Below are positions 51,544-60,744 of a stretch of 64,000 bases of DNA, one piece after another. The stretch's first letter is position 1, and the number at the start of each line of letters is the position of its first letter. Under the pieces are notes generated by a model. It had not been told where the DNA came from. It saw nothing but the letters and a program-made list of their open reading frames with translations, and searched no databases. Source of the DNA: Arthrobacter_H sp030452125 (GTDB lineage Bacteria; Actinomycetota; Actinomycetes; Actinomycetales; Micrococcaceae); NCBI GenBank assembly GCA_052379645.1, contig JBQSYU010000001.1; one strand, written 5' to 3'. Made by a program: the position numbers and the translations under genes.

Positions 51544-53208
51544 TCAAGAGGCCGAACCGATGATCGCGTCGACCAGGGCCTTCGCCTCCCGTTGGACCTG
51601 ATGCAGGTGATCATCTCCGGTGAAGGACTCGGCATAGATCTTGTAGACATCCTCGGTGCCCGAGGGGCGGGCGGCGAACCAGGCGTTCTCGGTGGTGACC
51701 TTCAGCCCGCCGATGGCCGCATCGTTTCCCGGAGCCTCGGTCAGCCGGGCGGTGATCGGTTCCCCGGCGAGGGTGTCGGCGGTGACATCGGCGGCGGACA
51801 GGCGGCCCAGGGCCGTCTTCTGTTCGCGGGTGGCCGGTGCGTCGATGCGTGCATACGACGGCGCACCGAAGGCCTCAGTCAGCCGCCGGTAGTGCGTGCT
51901 GGGCGAGGAGCCGGTCACGGCCTGGATCTCGGAGGCGAGCAACCCCAGCAGGATCCCGTCCTTGTCGGTGGTCCACGGCGACCCGTCGAAGCGCACGAAG
52001 CTCGCTCCGGCGGATTCCTCGCCGCCGAAGACCCCGGTTCCGTCCAGCAGGCCCGGAACGAACCATTTGAAGCCCACCGGCACCTCGACCAGTTCGCGGC
52101 CGAGGGAGGCGGCCACCCGGTCGATCATCGAGGAGCTGACCAGGGTCTTGCCGACTCCGGCCCCGGCCGGCCACTGCGGGCGGTTCCGGTACAGGTAGTC
52201 GATGGCCACCGCGAGGAAATGGTTCGGGTTCATCAGACCCGCATCGGGGGTCACGATGCCGTGGCGGTCGGCGTCGGCGTCGTTGCCGGTGGCGATGTCG
52301 AAGTCGGCGCCGCCGTCGCGTACCGCCGAGATGAGCCCGGCCATGGCGAAGGGGGAGGAGCAGTCCATGCGGATCTTCTCATCCCAGTCCAGGGTCATGA
52401 AGGCCCAGCGAGGATCGACTGCTGGGTTGATCACCGTCAGGTCCAGCCGGTGGCGTTCGGCGATGGCCCCCCAGTAGTCGACCGAGGCCCCGCCCATCGG
52501 ATCGGCGCCGATGCGTACGCCGGCGCCGCGGATGGCTTCCAGGTCCAGCACGGAAGGTAGCGCGTCCACGTAGGCGGCCATGAAGTCGTGGGCCCCCAGG
52601 TTCGCCGCCCCGCGGGTCCTGGCCAGCGGGATCCGCTTGACCCCCGACAGGTTCGAAGCCAACAGCTCGTTGGCGCGTCCGGCGATCCAGGAGGTGGCCT
52701 CCGAATCGGCGGGTCCGCCGTGCGGTGGGTTGTATTTGAACCCGCCGTCGGTGGGCGGGTTATGCGAGGGGGTGATGACGATCCCGTCGGCGCGTCCGGT
52801 CCCGCCGGACAAGAGCCGGTTGTGGGTGAGGATCGCATGGCTCAGCGCCGGGGTGGGCGTCCACCGGCCCCGTGCGTCGACCCGGACGTCCACGTCATTG
52901 GCGACCAGGACCTCCACTGCGGTGTCCTGGGCGGGATCCGAGAGGGCATGGGTGTCCTTGCCCAGGAACAACGGACCGGAGATGCCCTGGGAGGCGCGGT
53001 ACTCGACGATGGCCTGGGTGATGGCCAGGATGTGGCGTTCGTTGAAGGAACCCTCCAACGACCGGCCGCGGTGGCCGGAGGTGCCGAAGGCCACCCGCTG
53101 GGCGGGATCTTGCGGATCGGGAATCCGGTCGAAGTAGGCCGACCGCACGGCATCGACGTCGATCAGGTCCTGGGGCAGCGCGGTGGTTCCCGCTCGGGTT
53201 TCGGCCAT
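51544..53208 (-). CDS. pgm: Phosphoglucomutase (alpha-D-glucose phosphate-specific)
   Basis: 554 aa. It starts with VAFGTSGHRGRSLEGSFNERHI; the phosphoserine loop is VITPSHNPPTDGGFKYNPP, the metal loop GNDADADRHG, the sugar loop GGEESAGASF and the phosphate loop ARPSGTEDVYKIY. It interconverts glucose 1- and 6-phosphate for glycogen, trehalose and nucleotide-sugar synthesis. The whole-gene order of these loops fits the bacterial pgm family. ATG 53208 gives family length. Confidence 0.95.
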   Translation of the reverse strand: MAETRAGTTALPQDLIDVDAVRSAYFDRIPDPQDPAQRVAFGTSGHRGRSLEGSFNERHILAITQAIVEYRASQGISGPLFLGKDTHALSDPAQDTAVEVLVANDVDVRVDARGRWTPTPALSHAILTHNRLLSGGTGRADGIVITPSHNPPTDGGFKYNPPHGGPADSEATSWIAGRANELLASNLSGVKRIPLARTRGAANLGAHDFMAAYVDALPSVLDLEAIRGAGVRIGADPMGGASVDYWGAIAERHRLDLTVINPAVDPRWAFMTLDWDEKIRMDCSSPFAMAGLISAVRDGGADFDIATGNDADADRHGIVTPDAGLMNPNHFLAVAIDYLYRNRPQWPAGAGVGKTLVSSSMIDRVAASLGRELVEVPVGFKWFVPGLLDGTGVFGGEESAGASFVRFDGSPWTTDKDGILLGLLASEIQAVTGSSPSTHYRRLTEAFGAPSYARIDAPATREQKTALGRLSAADVTADTLAGEPITARLTEAPGNDAAIGGLKVTTENAWFAARPSGTEDVYKIYAESFTGDDHLHQVQREAKALVDAIIGSAS

Positions 53209-53238
53209 GGATACAGCTAACCAGATGAACCACGGAAA

Positions 53239-53275
53239 AGCCCCGGCCCGCGGAAATGAATCCGGGGCCGGGGCT
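53239..53275. terminator. Hairpin between the peptide-transporter and pgm genes
   Basis: An 11-12 bp GC stem (AGCCCCGGCCC with GGGGCCGGGGCT) lies between the pgm start and the POT gene stop. Because both genes run leftward, it should end POT transcription. Confidence 0.6.
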
Positions 53276-53317
53276 CGGGGCCAAGGCGGTGGGGCCGCCG
53301 GCAGGGGTGTGCGTCGG

Positions 53318-54772
53318 CTACTTCACGCCGGACATCAGCTTCTTGATCGGCTTGACCGCGAGCATCAGGGCCACGCCCAGCACGATGGCGGTGACTCCGA
53401 GGGTCAGGAAGTACGGAATCTCGTTGCCCTTGGTGTAGAAGCCGGCCAGGATGCCCGCCAGGGTGGTGCCCAGGGAGACCGAGAGGTAGAACAGGGCCAC
53501 CATCTGGGTGGTGAACACGACCGGTGCCAGCTTGGTGGCCACCGACAGTCCGATGGGGCTGAGCAGCAGTTCGGCCATGGTGAACAGGAAGAGGATCCCG
53601 GCCAGGGCGAGCAGGGGGGTCTTCTCCAACGAGTTCAGGGGGATGAAGACCAGGAACGCTATGCCCATGATGATCAGCGCGCCACTGAACTTCAACGCCG
53701 TCGAGGGTTGCTTGTCACCCATCTTCGTCCAGATTCCGGCGAAGACCGCGGCGAAGACGATGATGAAGACCGGGTTGATCGACTGCGTCCAGCTCGGAGG
53801 CATGGTCCAACCGAAGAGGTTGCGGTCAAGCCGTTCCTCGGAATAGACGGCAATGAAGGTGAACTGCTGCTGGAACAGGGCCCAGAAGGCCGCCGAGGCG
53901 ATGTAGAGCGGGATGAACGCGGTCACCCGGCGCCGTTCGATCTCATTGACGTTCTTCGAGGACAGGATCACCACGAAGTAGATGATGCTCGCTGCCACGA
54001 CGATGATGGCGATCATGGTGGCCAGGTTGTCCGCATGCACCAGGCCGGTGGTCAGCAGGACGATGATGACCGCCAGTCCGATGACGGCGCCGATCCCGTA
54101 GCGCAGGCGCTGCTTGGGCGGCAGCGGGTCGGTCACATGGTGGGTTTCCTCGGGCAGGTTCTTGCGGCCGAAGGCGTAGATGGCCAGGCCCAGTGCCATG
54201 CCGATGGCGGCGAGACCGAAGCCGTAGTGGAAGCCCAGGCGGGTCTGCAGCAACCCGGTGAGCAGTGGCCCGACCAGGGCGCCGATGTTCACACCCATGT
54301 AGAAGATCGAGAAGCCGGCATCGCGGCGGGGGTCCTTCTCCGTGTACAGCGAACCGACCAGCGAACTGGCGGTGGCCTTCAACCCACCCGAACCCAGGGC
54401 CACCAGCAGCAGGCCGATGGTCAACCCGACGACGCCGGGCAGGGCCGCCAGGGCGATGTGCCCGAGCATGATCATGATGCCGGTGTAGAACAGCACCTTC
54501 TCGGAGCCCAGGAGTCGGTCGGCGATCCAGGCCCCGAAGATGGTGCTGAGGTAGACGGTGCCGCCGTAGGCGCCGACCAGGCTCAGGGACAGCCCCTGAT
54601 CCAGTCCCAAGCCGCCCTTGGAGACCTCGAAATACATGTAGTAGGCCAGGATGCCTTGCATCCCGTAGAACGAGAAGCGTTCCCACATTTCGACGCTGAA
54701 GAGGTTGAACAGCATCCGTGGGTGGCCGAAGAAGGTCTTTTCGGCCGTTTCCTGCGGAGATTGAGTGGTCAT
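53318..54772 (-). CDS. POT (PTR2) family proton-dependent peptide transporter
   Basis: 484 aa with about 14 membrane helices. The N-terminal proton-coupling motif is EMWERFSFYGMQGILAYY (the ExxERFxYYG motif), and the PTR2 signature FSIFYMGVNIGALVGPLL follows. It imports di- and tripeptides with protons. ATG 54772 is used; a TTG two codons upstream is also in frame. With lysE in the same window, the organism seems equipped to handle peptide-derived lysine and arginine. Confidence 0.93.
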   Translation of the reverse strand: MTTQSPQETAEKTFFGHPRMLFNLFSVEMWERFSFYGMQGILAYYMYFEVSKGGLGLDQGLSLSLVGAYGGTVYLSTIFGAWIADRLLGSEKVLFYTGIMIMLGHIALAALPGVVGLTIGLLLVALGSGGLKATASSLVGSLYTEKDPRRDAGFSIFYMGVNIGALVGPLLTGLLQTRLGFHYGFGLAAIGMALGLAIYAFGRKNLPEETHHVTDPLPPKQRLRYGIGAVIGLAVIIVLLTTGLVHADNLATMIAIIVVAASIIYFVVILSSKNVNEIERRRVTAFIPLYIASAAFWALFQQQFTFIAVYSEERLDRNLFGWTMPPSWTQSINPVFIIVFAAVFAGIWTKMGDKQPSTALKFSGALIIMGIAFLVFIPLNSLEKTPLLALAGILFLFTMAELLLSPIGLSVATKLAPVVFTTQMVALFYLSVSLGTTLAGILAGFYTKGNEIPYFLTLGVTAIVLGVALMLAVKPIKKLMSGVK

Positions 54773-54835
54773 TTTCAATATTTTGCGCCTGTGTGGGCTG
54801 AAACGCCTAGTTATGTGAACCAGGTCACGGTTTGA

Positions 54836-56245
54836 TCACGTGGTCATGATCCGGGCCCCGAGGGCCAGCAGGTCGGCCTCCGACCCGTGCGCGCCGATCA
54901 GCTGGACGCCCATCGAGAGTCCCGAGGCCGTCCGGGAGGTGGGGACCGTCAGGGCCGGGACCCCGGCGACGTTCACGATCGACGTGTAGGGGGTGTAGCG
55001 GCACTGCAGCTCGTAATCGAGGTCGGCGTCGTGGGTGGTGAACCATCCGATCGGCCGCGGGGTCAGGGCCATGGCCGGGGTCAGGACGGCGTCGTAGTGC
55101 CCCCATTGGGCCCGGCAGTCCTCGGCGATCCGGACCAGGATGGCCGCTGCGGCGTATTTATCCGCATCACTGCGTCCGATCGCCCGGGCGCGGAAGGTGC
55201 GGGTGAGTTCGGTCAGTACCGGGGCCGCGGCCTCGGGGAGGTCTGATTCGGCCAGTCCGGCGGTCCAGATGGCTTGGAAGGCCTCGGGGAAGCGGTTGTC
55301 GTAGCGGATGTCCGCCTCCTCGACCCGGTGCCCGGCGGCCTCGAGCTTCGAGATCCCCGCCTGGAAGGCCGTCTCGGCTTCGGGATCCAGTGCGACCTCG
55401 TAGCGGCGGTCGAAGGGCGAGGAGCGGCTCACCCCGATCCGCAGGGCCCGCCCGTGGGCCGGTTCGGCGCGCCGGGCGGCCTCGCGGTAGCCGGTGGACC
55501 CGGTCAGCGAATCCATGAGTAGTCCGGCGTCCTCGGCGCTGCGGGCCAGCGGGCCGGACACCACGAACCGTGGTGCCCCGAACCGGTCGACCCGGCCGTT
55601 GGCCAGATCGGAGGCGATGGTGCCCAGCCCCGGTTTCAGTCCGATGAGCCCGCAGGCCGATGCCGGGATGCGGACCGAACCCCCGCCGTCGTTCCCCGGG
55701 GCGAATGGCAGCAGCCGCGCGGCGACGGCGGCGGCACTGCCCCCCGAGGACCCGCCGGCGGAGCGGGTCGGATCCAGCGGGTTGCGGGCCGGGGCGGCGA
55801 TGAGGTTCTCCGAATAGCAATTCAAGCCGAATTCGGGGATTTGCGTCTTGCCCAGGGACAGTGCCCCGTCGGTGCGCAGCCGGGCGACCAGCGGACTGTC
55901 CTGGGTCGCGGGGGATGAGGGCACCGCCGCGCTGCCGAAGGTCGTGGGGGTGCCCTCCACGTCCCAGAGGTCCTTATAGGCCACCGGCATCCCGTGCAAA
56001 GGCGGGAGGGCCCGGCCTTCGCCGCGGGCCCGCACGCCCTCGGCATCGGCGGCATCGGCGGCGTCCAGCGCCTGCTCGGCGGTGATGGTGATGAAACTGC
56101 CCAGCCGGGGATTGGCCTCCTCGATCCGGGACAGGAAGTGTTCGGCCGCCTGCCGGGCCGAGAGTTCCCCGCTGGTGAGCAGACGGCCCAGTTCGACGGC
56201 GGTGAGATCGTGCAGTTCGGTGCCTGGAGCATCGGGGTGGGTCAT
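54836..56245 (-). CDS. Amidase signature family amidase
   Basis: 469 aa. The Ser-cisSer-Lys triad is visible: Lys in PVAYKDLWDVEG, the glycine/serine-rich signature SAGGSSGGSAAAVAA, and GNDGGGSVRIPAS with the nucleophile serine. The classic GSDTGGS reads GNDGGGS, a modest variation. It hydrolyses an unidentified amide. It overlaps the upstream UbiB-like gene as ATGA, so the two are translationally coupled. Confidence 0.9.
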   Translation of the reverse strand: MTHPDAPGTELHDLTAVELGRLLTSGELSARQAAEHFLSRIEEANPRLGSFITITAEQALDAADAADAEGVRARGEGRALPPLHGMPVAYKDLWDVEGTPTTFGSAAVPSSPATQDSPLVARLRTDGALSLGKTQIPEFGLNCYSENLIAAPARNPLDPTRSAGGSSGGSAAAVAARLLPFAPGNDGGGSVRIPASACGLIGLKPGLGTIASDLANGRVDRFGAPRFVVSGPLARSAEDAGLLMDSLTGSTGYREAARRAEPAHGRALRIGVSRSSPFDRRYEVALDPEAETAFQAGISKLEAAGHRVEEADIRYDNRFPEAFQAIWTAGLAESDLPEAAAPVLTELTRTFRARAIGRSDADKYAAAAILVRIAEDCRAQWGHYDAVLTPAMALTPRPIGWFTTHDADLDYELQCRYTPYTSIVNVAGVPALTVPTSRTASGLSMGVQLIGAHGSEADLLALGARIMTT

Positions 56246-58293
56246 CGGTTCGCCTTCCGGGAGTCGTATTCGTCGTCTCGGTCGCGCTGGAAGACCAGCA
56301 CCACCGAGCGCAGGGCCAGGATGAAGCCCATGAACAGCAGGATGTAGCCGAAGAACGCGTGCATCCTGATGCTTTCGGTCAGGAAGGGCCCGGATTCGGT
56401 GGTGATCAGGACGATCGCCGCCAGGGTCGCGGCGCCGGCCAGCAGGGCCACGACCACCTGTTGGACCAGCCGGTTCAGGAACCCGCGGTCGGCCGGGTGG
56501 GCGAGCACGCGCACGTTCACCGACAAACGCCCCTCTTCGACGTCCTCGGTGATCTTATTGAGCCGCCGGGGCCACTCGCGCAGCGTCGGCAGCAAGGACA
56601 TGGCCTGGATCTCGAGCTGATCGCGCAAGGATCCGGGACTGAAATGGGAGCCGATGATCTTCCGGCCGGCTTCCCGCGCGGCGGCGACCACGTTCAGACC
56701 GGGTTCGATCAGCATCAGGGTCCCCTCCAAGGCCCCCAACGCCCGCAGTGCCGCCGCGACCTGGGTGGGCACGGAGAAGCCGTTGCGGACGATCAGCGAG
56801 AACAACGCGGTGAACATCTCCGAGCCGCCCTGGCCGCCGAACCCGTGGCGGTACCGCACCAGCAGCTGGCCCAGTGCGCGTTCGAAACCGCGTTCGTCGA
56901 AATCCTCGGGCCGGTCCAGCAGCCCCAGCAGGGCATCGGTGGCCAACTGGTTGTCGTTCTTGTCGATGGCGAACAGCAGCAGGTTCAAGGACTGTTGGCT
57001 GGCCGGGTCCAACCGCCCCACTGCCCCGAAGTCCAGCAGGGCGAGTCCGCCGTCGCCGGTGATGAAGATGTTTCCCGGGTGCAGGTCGGCGTGGAAGACA
57101 CCGTCGCCGGAGATCTGATGCAGGGTGGCGTTGAGCAGCTCCTCGGCCAGGGCCCGGCGCCGTCCGGGTTCCATCGTGGCCAAGGTCGCCTCGGCCGAGC
57201 CCACCGGGTGTCCGTCGAGCTCATCCATCACCAGCAGCCGGGGGCCGCTGAATTCGGTGTGCACCCGGGGGACGGTGATCCGGAAGCCCCGCAAGGAGGT
57301 CTCGATGGCCAACATGTTCTCCGCCTCGATGCGGTAGTTCAATTCCTCGCTCAACGATTCGGAGAAGCCCCGGGCCAGGGAGGCCACGCCCAAGCGGCGG
57401 GCCCACGGGGCCGAGCGGCCCAGCCAGTCGGCGATCTGCACCACGATGGCGCGGTCGCGTTCGACCTGCACGAGTGCGGAAGGGCGCTGGACCTTGATGA
57501 CCACCGCGGTCCCGTCGTGCAGGGTCGCCCGGTGGACCTGCGCGACGGACGCGGAGGCCAGGGGTTCGTGCTCGATCGTGGCGAAAGCCTCCTCGGGTGA
57601 ACGGCCCAGGCTCCGGGCCATCGCGGCTTCCACCACCGGCCAGGGCTCGGGGGTGGCTTGGGTCTGCAGATGGGACAGTTCTCGGATATAGGGCTCGGAG
57701 AGCAGGTCGCGCCGGGTGGAGAGCATTTGCCCGAGCTTGACGAACGTCACCCCGGCCTCATTCAACGCCTCGCGCAGCGAGCGTGCGGTCTGTTCCTGCC
57801 GGGCATCGGCGTGACGGCGGTTCAGGCCGCGGGCCTGGGCGAGCAAGCCATGCCGCACGGCGATCCGCATCACCTGGACATAGCGGGCGCTCTGCGACCT
57901 GCGGGTCCTCCACCCGGTGAACAAGCGGATGGGGGAGGGCAGGGTCCCGGTGGGAAAGGTGATTTCCAGGACCATCAGCAGGGCGACGCCCAGGGCGAAG
58001 ATCCAGATCAGGGCCAGCGCGGCGAACATCAGGGCGACCACGGGAGAGACCTGCAACTGGGTGTCGTCGGGGACGTAGGCCGCCCGGAAAAGGTAGCGCA
58101 CCACGAAACTGAGGCCCACGGACATGAGCAGGCCCACCGCAATGGAGCGGGGCCAGCCCACGGGGACCCCCAGGACCCTGCGGGAGACCCCCGCGACGAT
58201 CCACGCCTGGAGGATCAGGAAGAGGGCACCGAGCAGGACCGTCACCGTCCATCCCACGCCGTCAAGTGCCGTCATTCCGGCATTCGGATCCAT
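56242..58293 (-). CDS. ABC1/UbiB-family atypical kinase with N- and C-terminal membrane helices
   Basis: 683 aa. UbiB kinase motifs: FVKLGQMLSTRRDLL (KxGQ), ASASVAQVHRATLHDG (Ala-rich nucleotide loop), FHADLHPGNIF (catalytic loop) and ALLDFGAVGRL (metal site). Four membrane helices precede the kinase and two follow it, so the domain faces the cytoplasm. UbiB proteins act in isoprenoid quinone synthesis or lipid transport; here probably menaquinone or lipid homeostasis. Its stop overlaps the amidase start. It is divergent from a rhodanese gene with an 83-bp gap. Confidence 0.9.
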   Translation of the reverse strand: MDPNAGMTALDGVGWTVTVLLGALFLILQAWIVAGVSRRVLGVPVGWPRSIAVGLLMSVGLSFVVRYLFRAAYVPDDTQLQVSPVVALMFAALALIWIFALGVALLMVLEITFPTGTLPSPIRLFTGWRTRRSQSARYVQVMRIAVRHGLLAQARGLNRRHADARQEQTARSLREALNEAGVTFVKLGQMLSTRRDLLSEPYIRELSHLQTQATPEPWPVVEAAMARSLGRSPEEAFATIEHEPLASASVAQVHRATLHDGTAVVIKVQRPSALVQVERDRAIVVQIADWLGRSAPWARRLGVASLARGFSESLSEELNYRIEAENMLAIETSLRGFRITVPRVHTEFSGPRLLVMDELDGHPVGSAEATLATMEPGRRRALAEELLNATLHQISGDGVFHADLHPGNIFITGDGGLALLDFGAVGRLDPASQQSLNLLLFAIDKNDNQLATDALLGLLDRPEDFDERGFERALGQLLVRYRHGFGGQGGSEMFTALFSLIVRNGFSVPTQVAAALRALGALEGTLMLIEPGLNVVAAAREAGRKIIGSHFSPGSLRDQLEIQAMSLLPTLREWPRRLNKITEDVEEGRLSVNVRVLAHPADRGFLNRLVQQVVVALLAGAATLAAIVLITTESGPFLTESIRMHAFFGYILLFMGFILALRSVVLVFQRDRDDEYDSRKANR

Positions 58294-58376
58294 ATCAGCC
58301 CTTCATGATTCGGGGTGGCGGTCCCTCCCCACTATAGGCTGGGGATCGACGCAGGAAACCGTTGAAAGGATTAACG

Positions 58377-58703
58377 ATGAGCGAGTTCGAAACCGTGGAA
58401 GTCGCCGGCGTTCCGGCCGGGGCCAAGGTCCTGGACGTCCGTGAAGACTACGAATGGGCGGAGGGCCACGCGGCGGGGGCCGTGCACATCCCCATGGGTG
58501 AGATCCCGCAGCGCCTGGAGGAACTGGATCCGGACGAGGACACCTATGTCATCTGCCGCACCGGGGGGCGTTCGGCCCAGATTGCCGGGTGGCTCGTCGG
58601 GCAGGGGTATTCGGCCCTGAACATCGCCGGCGGCAGTGGTGCCTGGCTCGAGGCGGGTCTGCCGATGAAGAGCGAGAACGGCCAGGATCCCACCGTCCGA
58701 TGA
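58377..58703 (+). CDS. Rhodanese-like domain protein
   Basis: 108 aa, single rhodanese domain. Substrate entry motif VLDVREDYEWAEGHAAGAVHIP and active-site loop VICRTGGRSAQ, with catalytic cysteine. It transfers sulfane sulfur, acceptor unknown. ATG 58377 follows AAAGGA. Its stop overlaps the pheA start as ATGA, so the two are co-translated. Confidence 0.92.
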   Translation: MSEFETVEVAGVPAGAKVLDVREDYEWAEGHAAGAVHIPMGEIPQRLEELDPDEDTYVICRTGGRSAQIAGWLVGQGYSALNIAGGSGAWLEAGLPMKSENGQDPTVR

Positions 58704-59635
58704 ACTATACCTACCTGGGCCCTGCGGGGACCTTCACCGAGCAGGCGCTCCTGCAGGTCCCCGGGGTCCGGGACGGGCGGCGGGTCTCCTCCACGAGTGT
58801 GAACCTGGCCCTGCAACGCGTCAGGGACGGGGCCTCAGATGCTGCCATGGTGCCCATCGAGAACTCCGTCGAAGGAGGCGTCTCGGCGACCCTGGATGCC
58901 ATCGCCGGCGGGGGCGCCCTGCAGATCGTGCGCGAGGTCCTGGTGCCCATCAGCTTCGATCTGGTCGCCCGGGAAGGCATCACCTCGCTGGATCAGATCC
59001 ACACCGTGTCCACGCATGGGCACGCCATCGCCCAATGCCGTGGCTGGGTCCAGGAGCATCTGCCCGACGCCGAATTCGTGCCGGCCTCCTCCACGGCGGC
59101 CGGGGCGTTGGGGCTGCTTGATCCGGACTGCCGGTACGACGCGGCGATCTGCTCGCCGCTGGTGCTGGAACAGAACGACCTGAAATTGATGCACCGCGGC
59201 GTCGAGGACAACACCGGCGCCGTCACCCGGTTCGTGCTGGTCACCCGGCCCGGGCCGGTCCCGGAGCCCAGCGGCAACGACAAGACGACGGTGGTCATCC
59301 CGCTGCCCGAGGACCATCCGGGGGCCCTGATGGAGATCCTCGGCCAATTCGCCGCCCGCGGGGTCAACTTGAGCCGCATCGAATCCCGTCCCACGGGGGA
59401 GGGGCTGGGGTCCTACTTCTTCTCCATCGACGTCGAAGGCCACCTTTCCGAGGCCCGGGTGGCGGACGCCTTGGCGGGCCTGCACCGGATCAGCCCGCAG
59501 ATCCGCTTCCTCGGCTCCTACGCCAACGCCAACGGTGTCAGCGGACCCGCACCGACCCCGGCCCGGCACAACACCGATGAGGCCTTCACGCAGGCGCATG
59601 CCTGGGTGGGGAAACTGCTGGCCCCCCCGCAATAG
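58700..59635 (+). CDS. pheA: Prephenate dehydratase
   Basis: 311 aa. The catalytic domain has YLGPAGTFTEQAL, MVPIENSVEGGV and the Thr motif TRFVLVTRPG; the C-terminal ACT domain (VVIPLPEDHPGALMEILGQFAARGVNLSRIESRPTGEGLGSYFF) binds phenylalanine for feedback inhibition. It converts prephenate to phenylpyruvate. There is no chorismate mutase domain, as is usual in actinobacteria. Coupled to rhodanese by ATGA. Confidence 0.95.
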   Translation: MNYTYLGPAGTFTEQALLQVPGVRDGRRVSSTSVNLALQRVRDGASDAAMVPIENSVEGGVSATLDAIAGGGALQIVREVLVPISFDLVAREGITSLDQIHTVSTHGHAIAQCRGWVQEHLPDAEFVPASSTAAGALGLLDPDCRYDAAICSPLVLEQNDLKLMHRGVEDNTGAVTRFVLVTRPGPVPEPSGNDKTTVVIPLPEDHPGALMEILGQFAARGVNLSRIESRPTGEGLGSYFFSIDVEGHLSEARVADALAGLHRISPQIRFLGSYANANGVSGPAPTPARHNTDEAFTQAHAWVGKLLAPPQ

Positions 59636-59651
59636 GTCCGATCCGCCGGGA

Positions 59652-60704
59652 TCAGACGGTCGGGACCCTGACCTTCAAGGCCATCGGCAGGTTTGTCACG
59701 GTCACGGCGGTGATCATCCCGGTGGTGTCCCCGTCGAGCTGCGACCCGATTTCCTCCAGCGAGGCGATGTGGATCCGCCGGGCCTGGAAATATTCGATGA
59801 CCGGGATCGCCCGGCGGTGCCGCAAGGCCGTCTTCGCCGCGATCCACGCCCAGCCCATGGCCGAACGCGGGCTCATGACCACCAGGTCCAGGACCCCGTC
59901 GTCGATCTTGGCATCCGGGACGAAGTCCAGTCCCGCCTGCAGCTTGCCGACGTTGGCGAAGATCAGCGAACGGATCTCCCGGTGGATGGGTTCCTCGTCG
60001 TCCAGGGTGATCGTCACCGGACGCCGTTTGCCCGGCAGATGGCGCATTCCGGCTTCGGCATAGGCCAGCGGGCCGACCATCGCCTTCAGGTCGGCCCGGG
60101 TGTCGGCCATCATCTCGGCGTCGGTCCCGACCCCGGCCATGACCAGGAAGACATGGGTGTCGATGGTGCCGTCCGCCCGTTCCAGCTCCATCCGGGCGGC
60201 GTCGATGCCGCGGGTCCGCCCCTGCAGGGCGGTGTGGACGCAGGAGCCGATGTCCTCGACATCGAAACCGAGGTTGCGGGCCAACAGGTTCCCGGTGCCC
60301 AACGGCAGGATCGCCAGGGAGGCCTCGGTTCCGGCCAGCACCTCGGCGACCGCCCGGACGGTCCCGTCGCCGCCGGCCACGATGACCACATCGCATCCGG
60401 CGTCCAGGGCCTGCCGGGCCATGCCGTACCCCGGGTCCTCCGCAGTGGTCTCCAGGACCAGGGGCTCGTCCATGCCGGTGGAAGCCCAGGCCAGCATGAG
60501 GGCCGACCGGACCGAATCGGCGTTGTTCTTGGTCGGGTTGATCACCAGGGCGCTGCGGGCGGTGAGGGCCAGGGCCTCGGAAACCACCGGGGTGGAGGCG
60601 ATGCCCCGGACCTTGACCCGGAGCCGGCCCACGGCGACCAGGCTGGCCGCGGCGATGAGCAGGGCGACGATGACGAGGAGGAGGGAAAGATACTCGATGG
60701 GCAT
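59652..60704 (-). CDS. Diacylglycerol kinase-family lipid kinase
   Basis: 350 aa. An N-terminal membrane helix (LSLLLVIVALLIAAASLVAV) precedes the DAGK catalytic domain: VINPTKNNADSV, IVAGGDGTVRAVAEVL (GGDGT) and LGTGNLLARNLG. It phosphorylates diacylglycerol or a related lipid at the membrane. ATG 60704 is chosen because it starts the helix; the frame open to 61214 lies inside serS. It is divergent from serS with a 40-bp gap. Confidence 0.92.
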   Translation of the reverse strand: MPIEYLSLLLVIVALLIAAASLVAVGRLRVKVRGIASTPVVSEALALTARSALVINPTKNNADSVRSALMLAWASTGMDEPLVLETTAEDPGYGMARQALDAGCDVVIVAGGDGTVRAVAEVLAGTEASLAILPLGTGNLLARNLGFDVEDIGSCVHTALQGRTRGIDAARMELERADGTIDTHVFLVMAGVGTDAEMMADTRADLKAMVGPLAYAEAGMRHLPGKRRPVTITLDDEEPIHREIRSLIFANVGKLQAGLDFVPDAKIDDGVLDLVVMSPRSAMGWAWIAAKTALRHRRAIPVIEYFQARRIHIASLEEIGSQLDGDTTGMITAVTVTNLPMALKVRVPTV

Positions 60705-60744
60705 GATGCTCCATACGATAGCGGGGATTCGGTAACCTGTAGTG

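Noticed and set aside
53183..54835. A 550-codon open frame on the plus strand opposite the POT transporter
   Set aside because: It is a composition-driven shadow; the minus strand encodes a full POT family protein with intact motifs.
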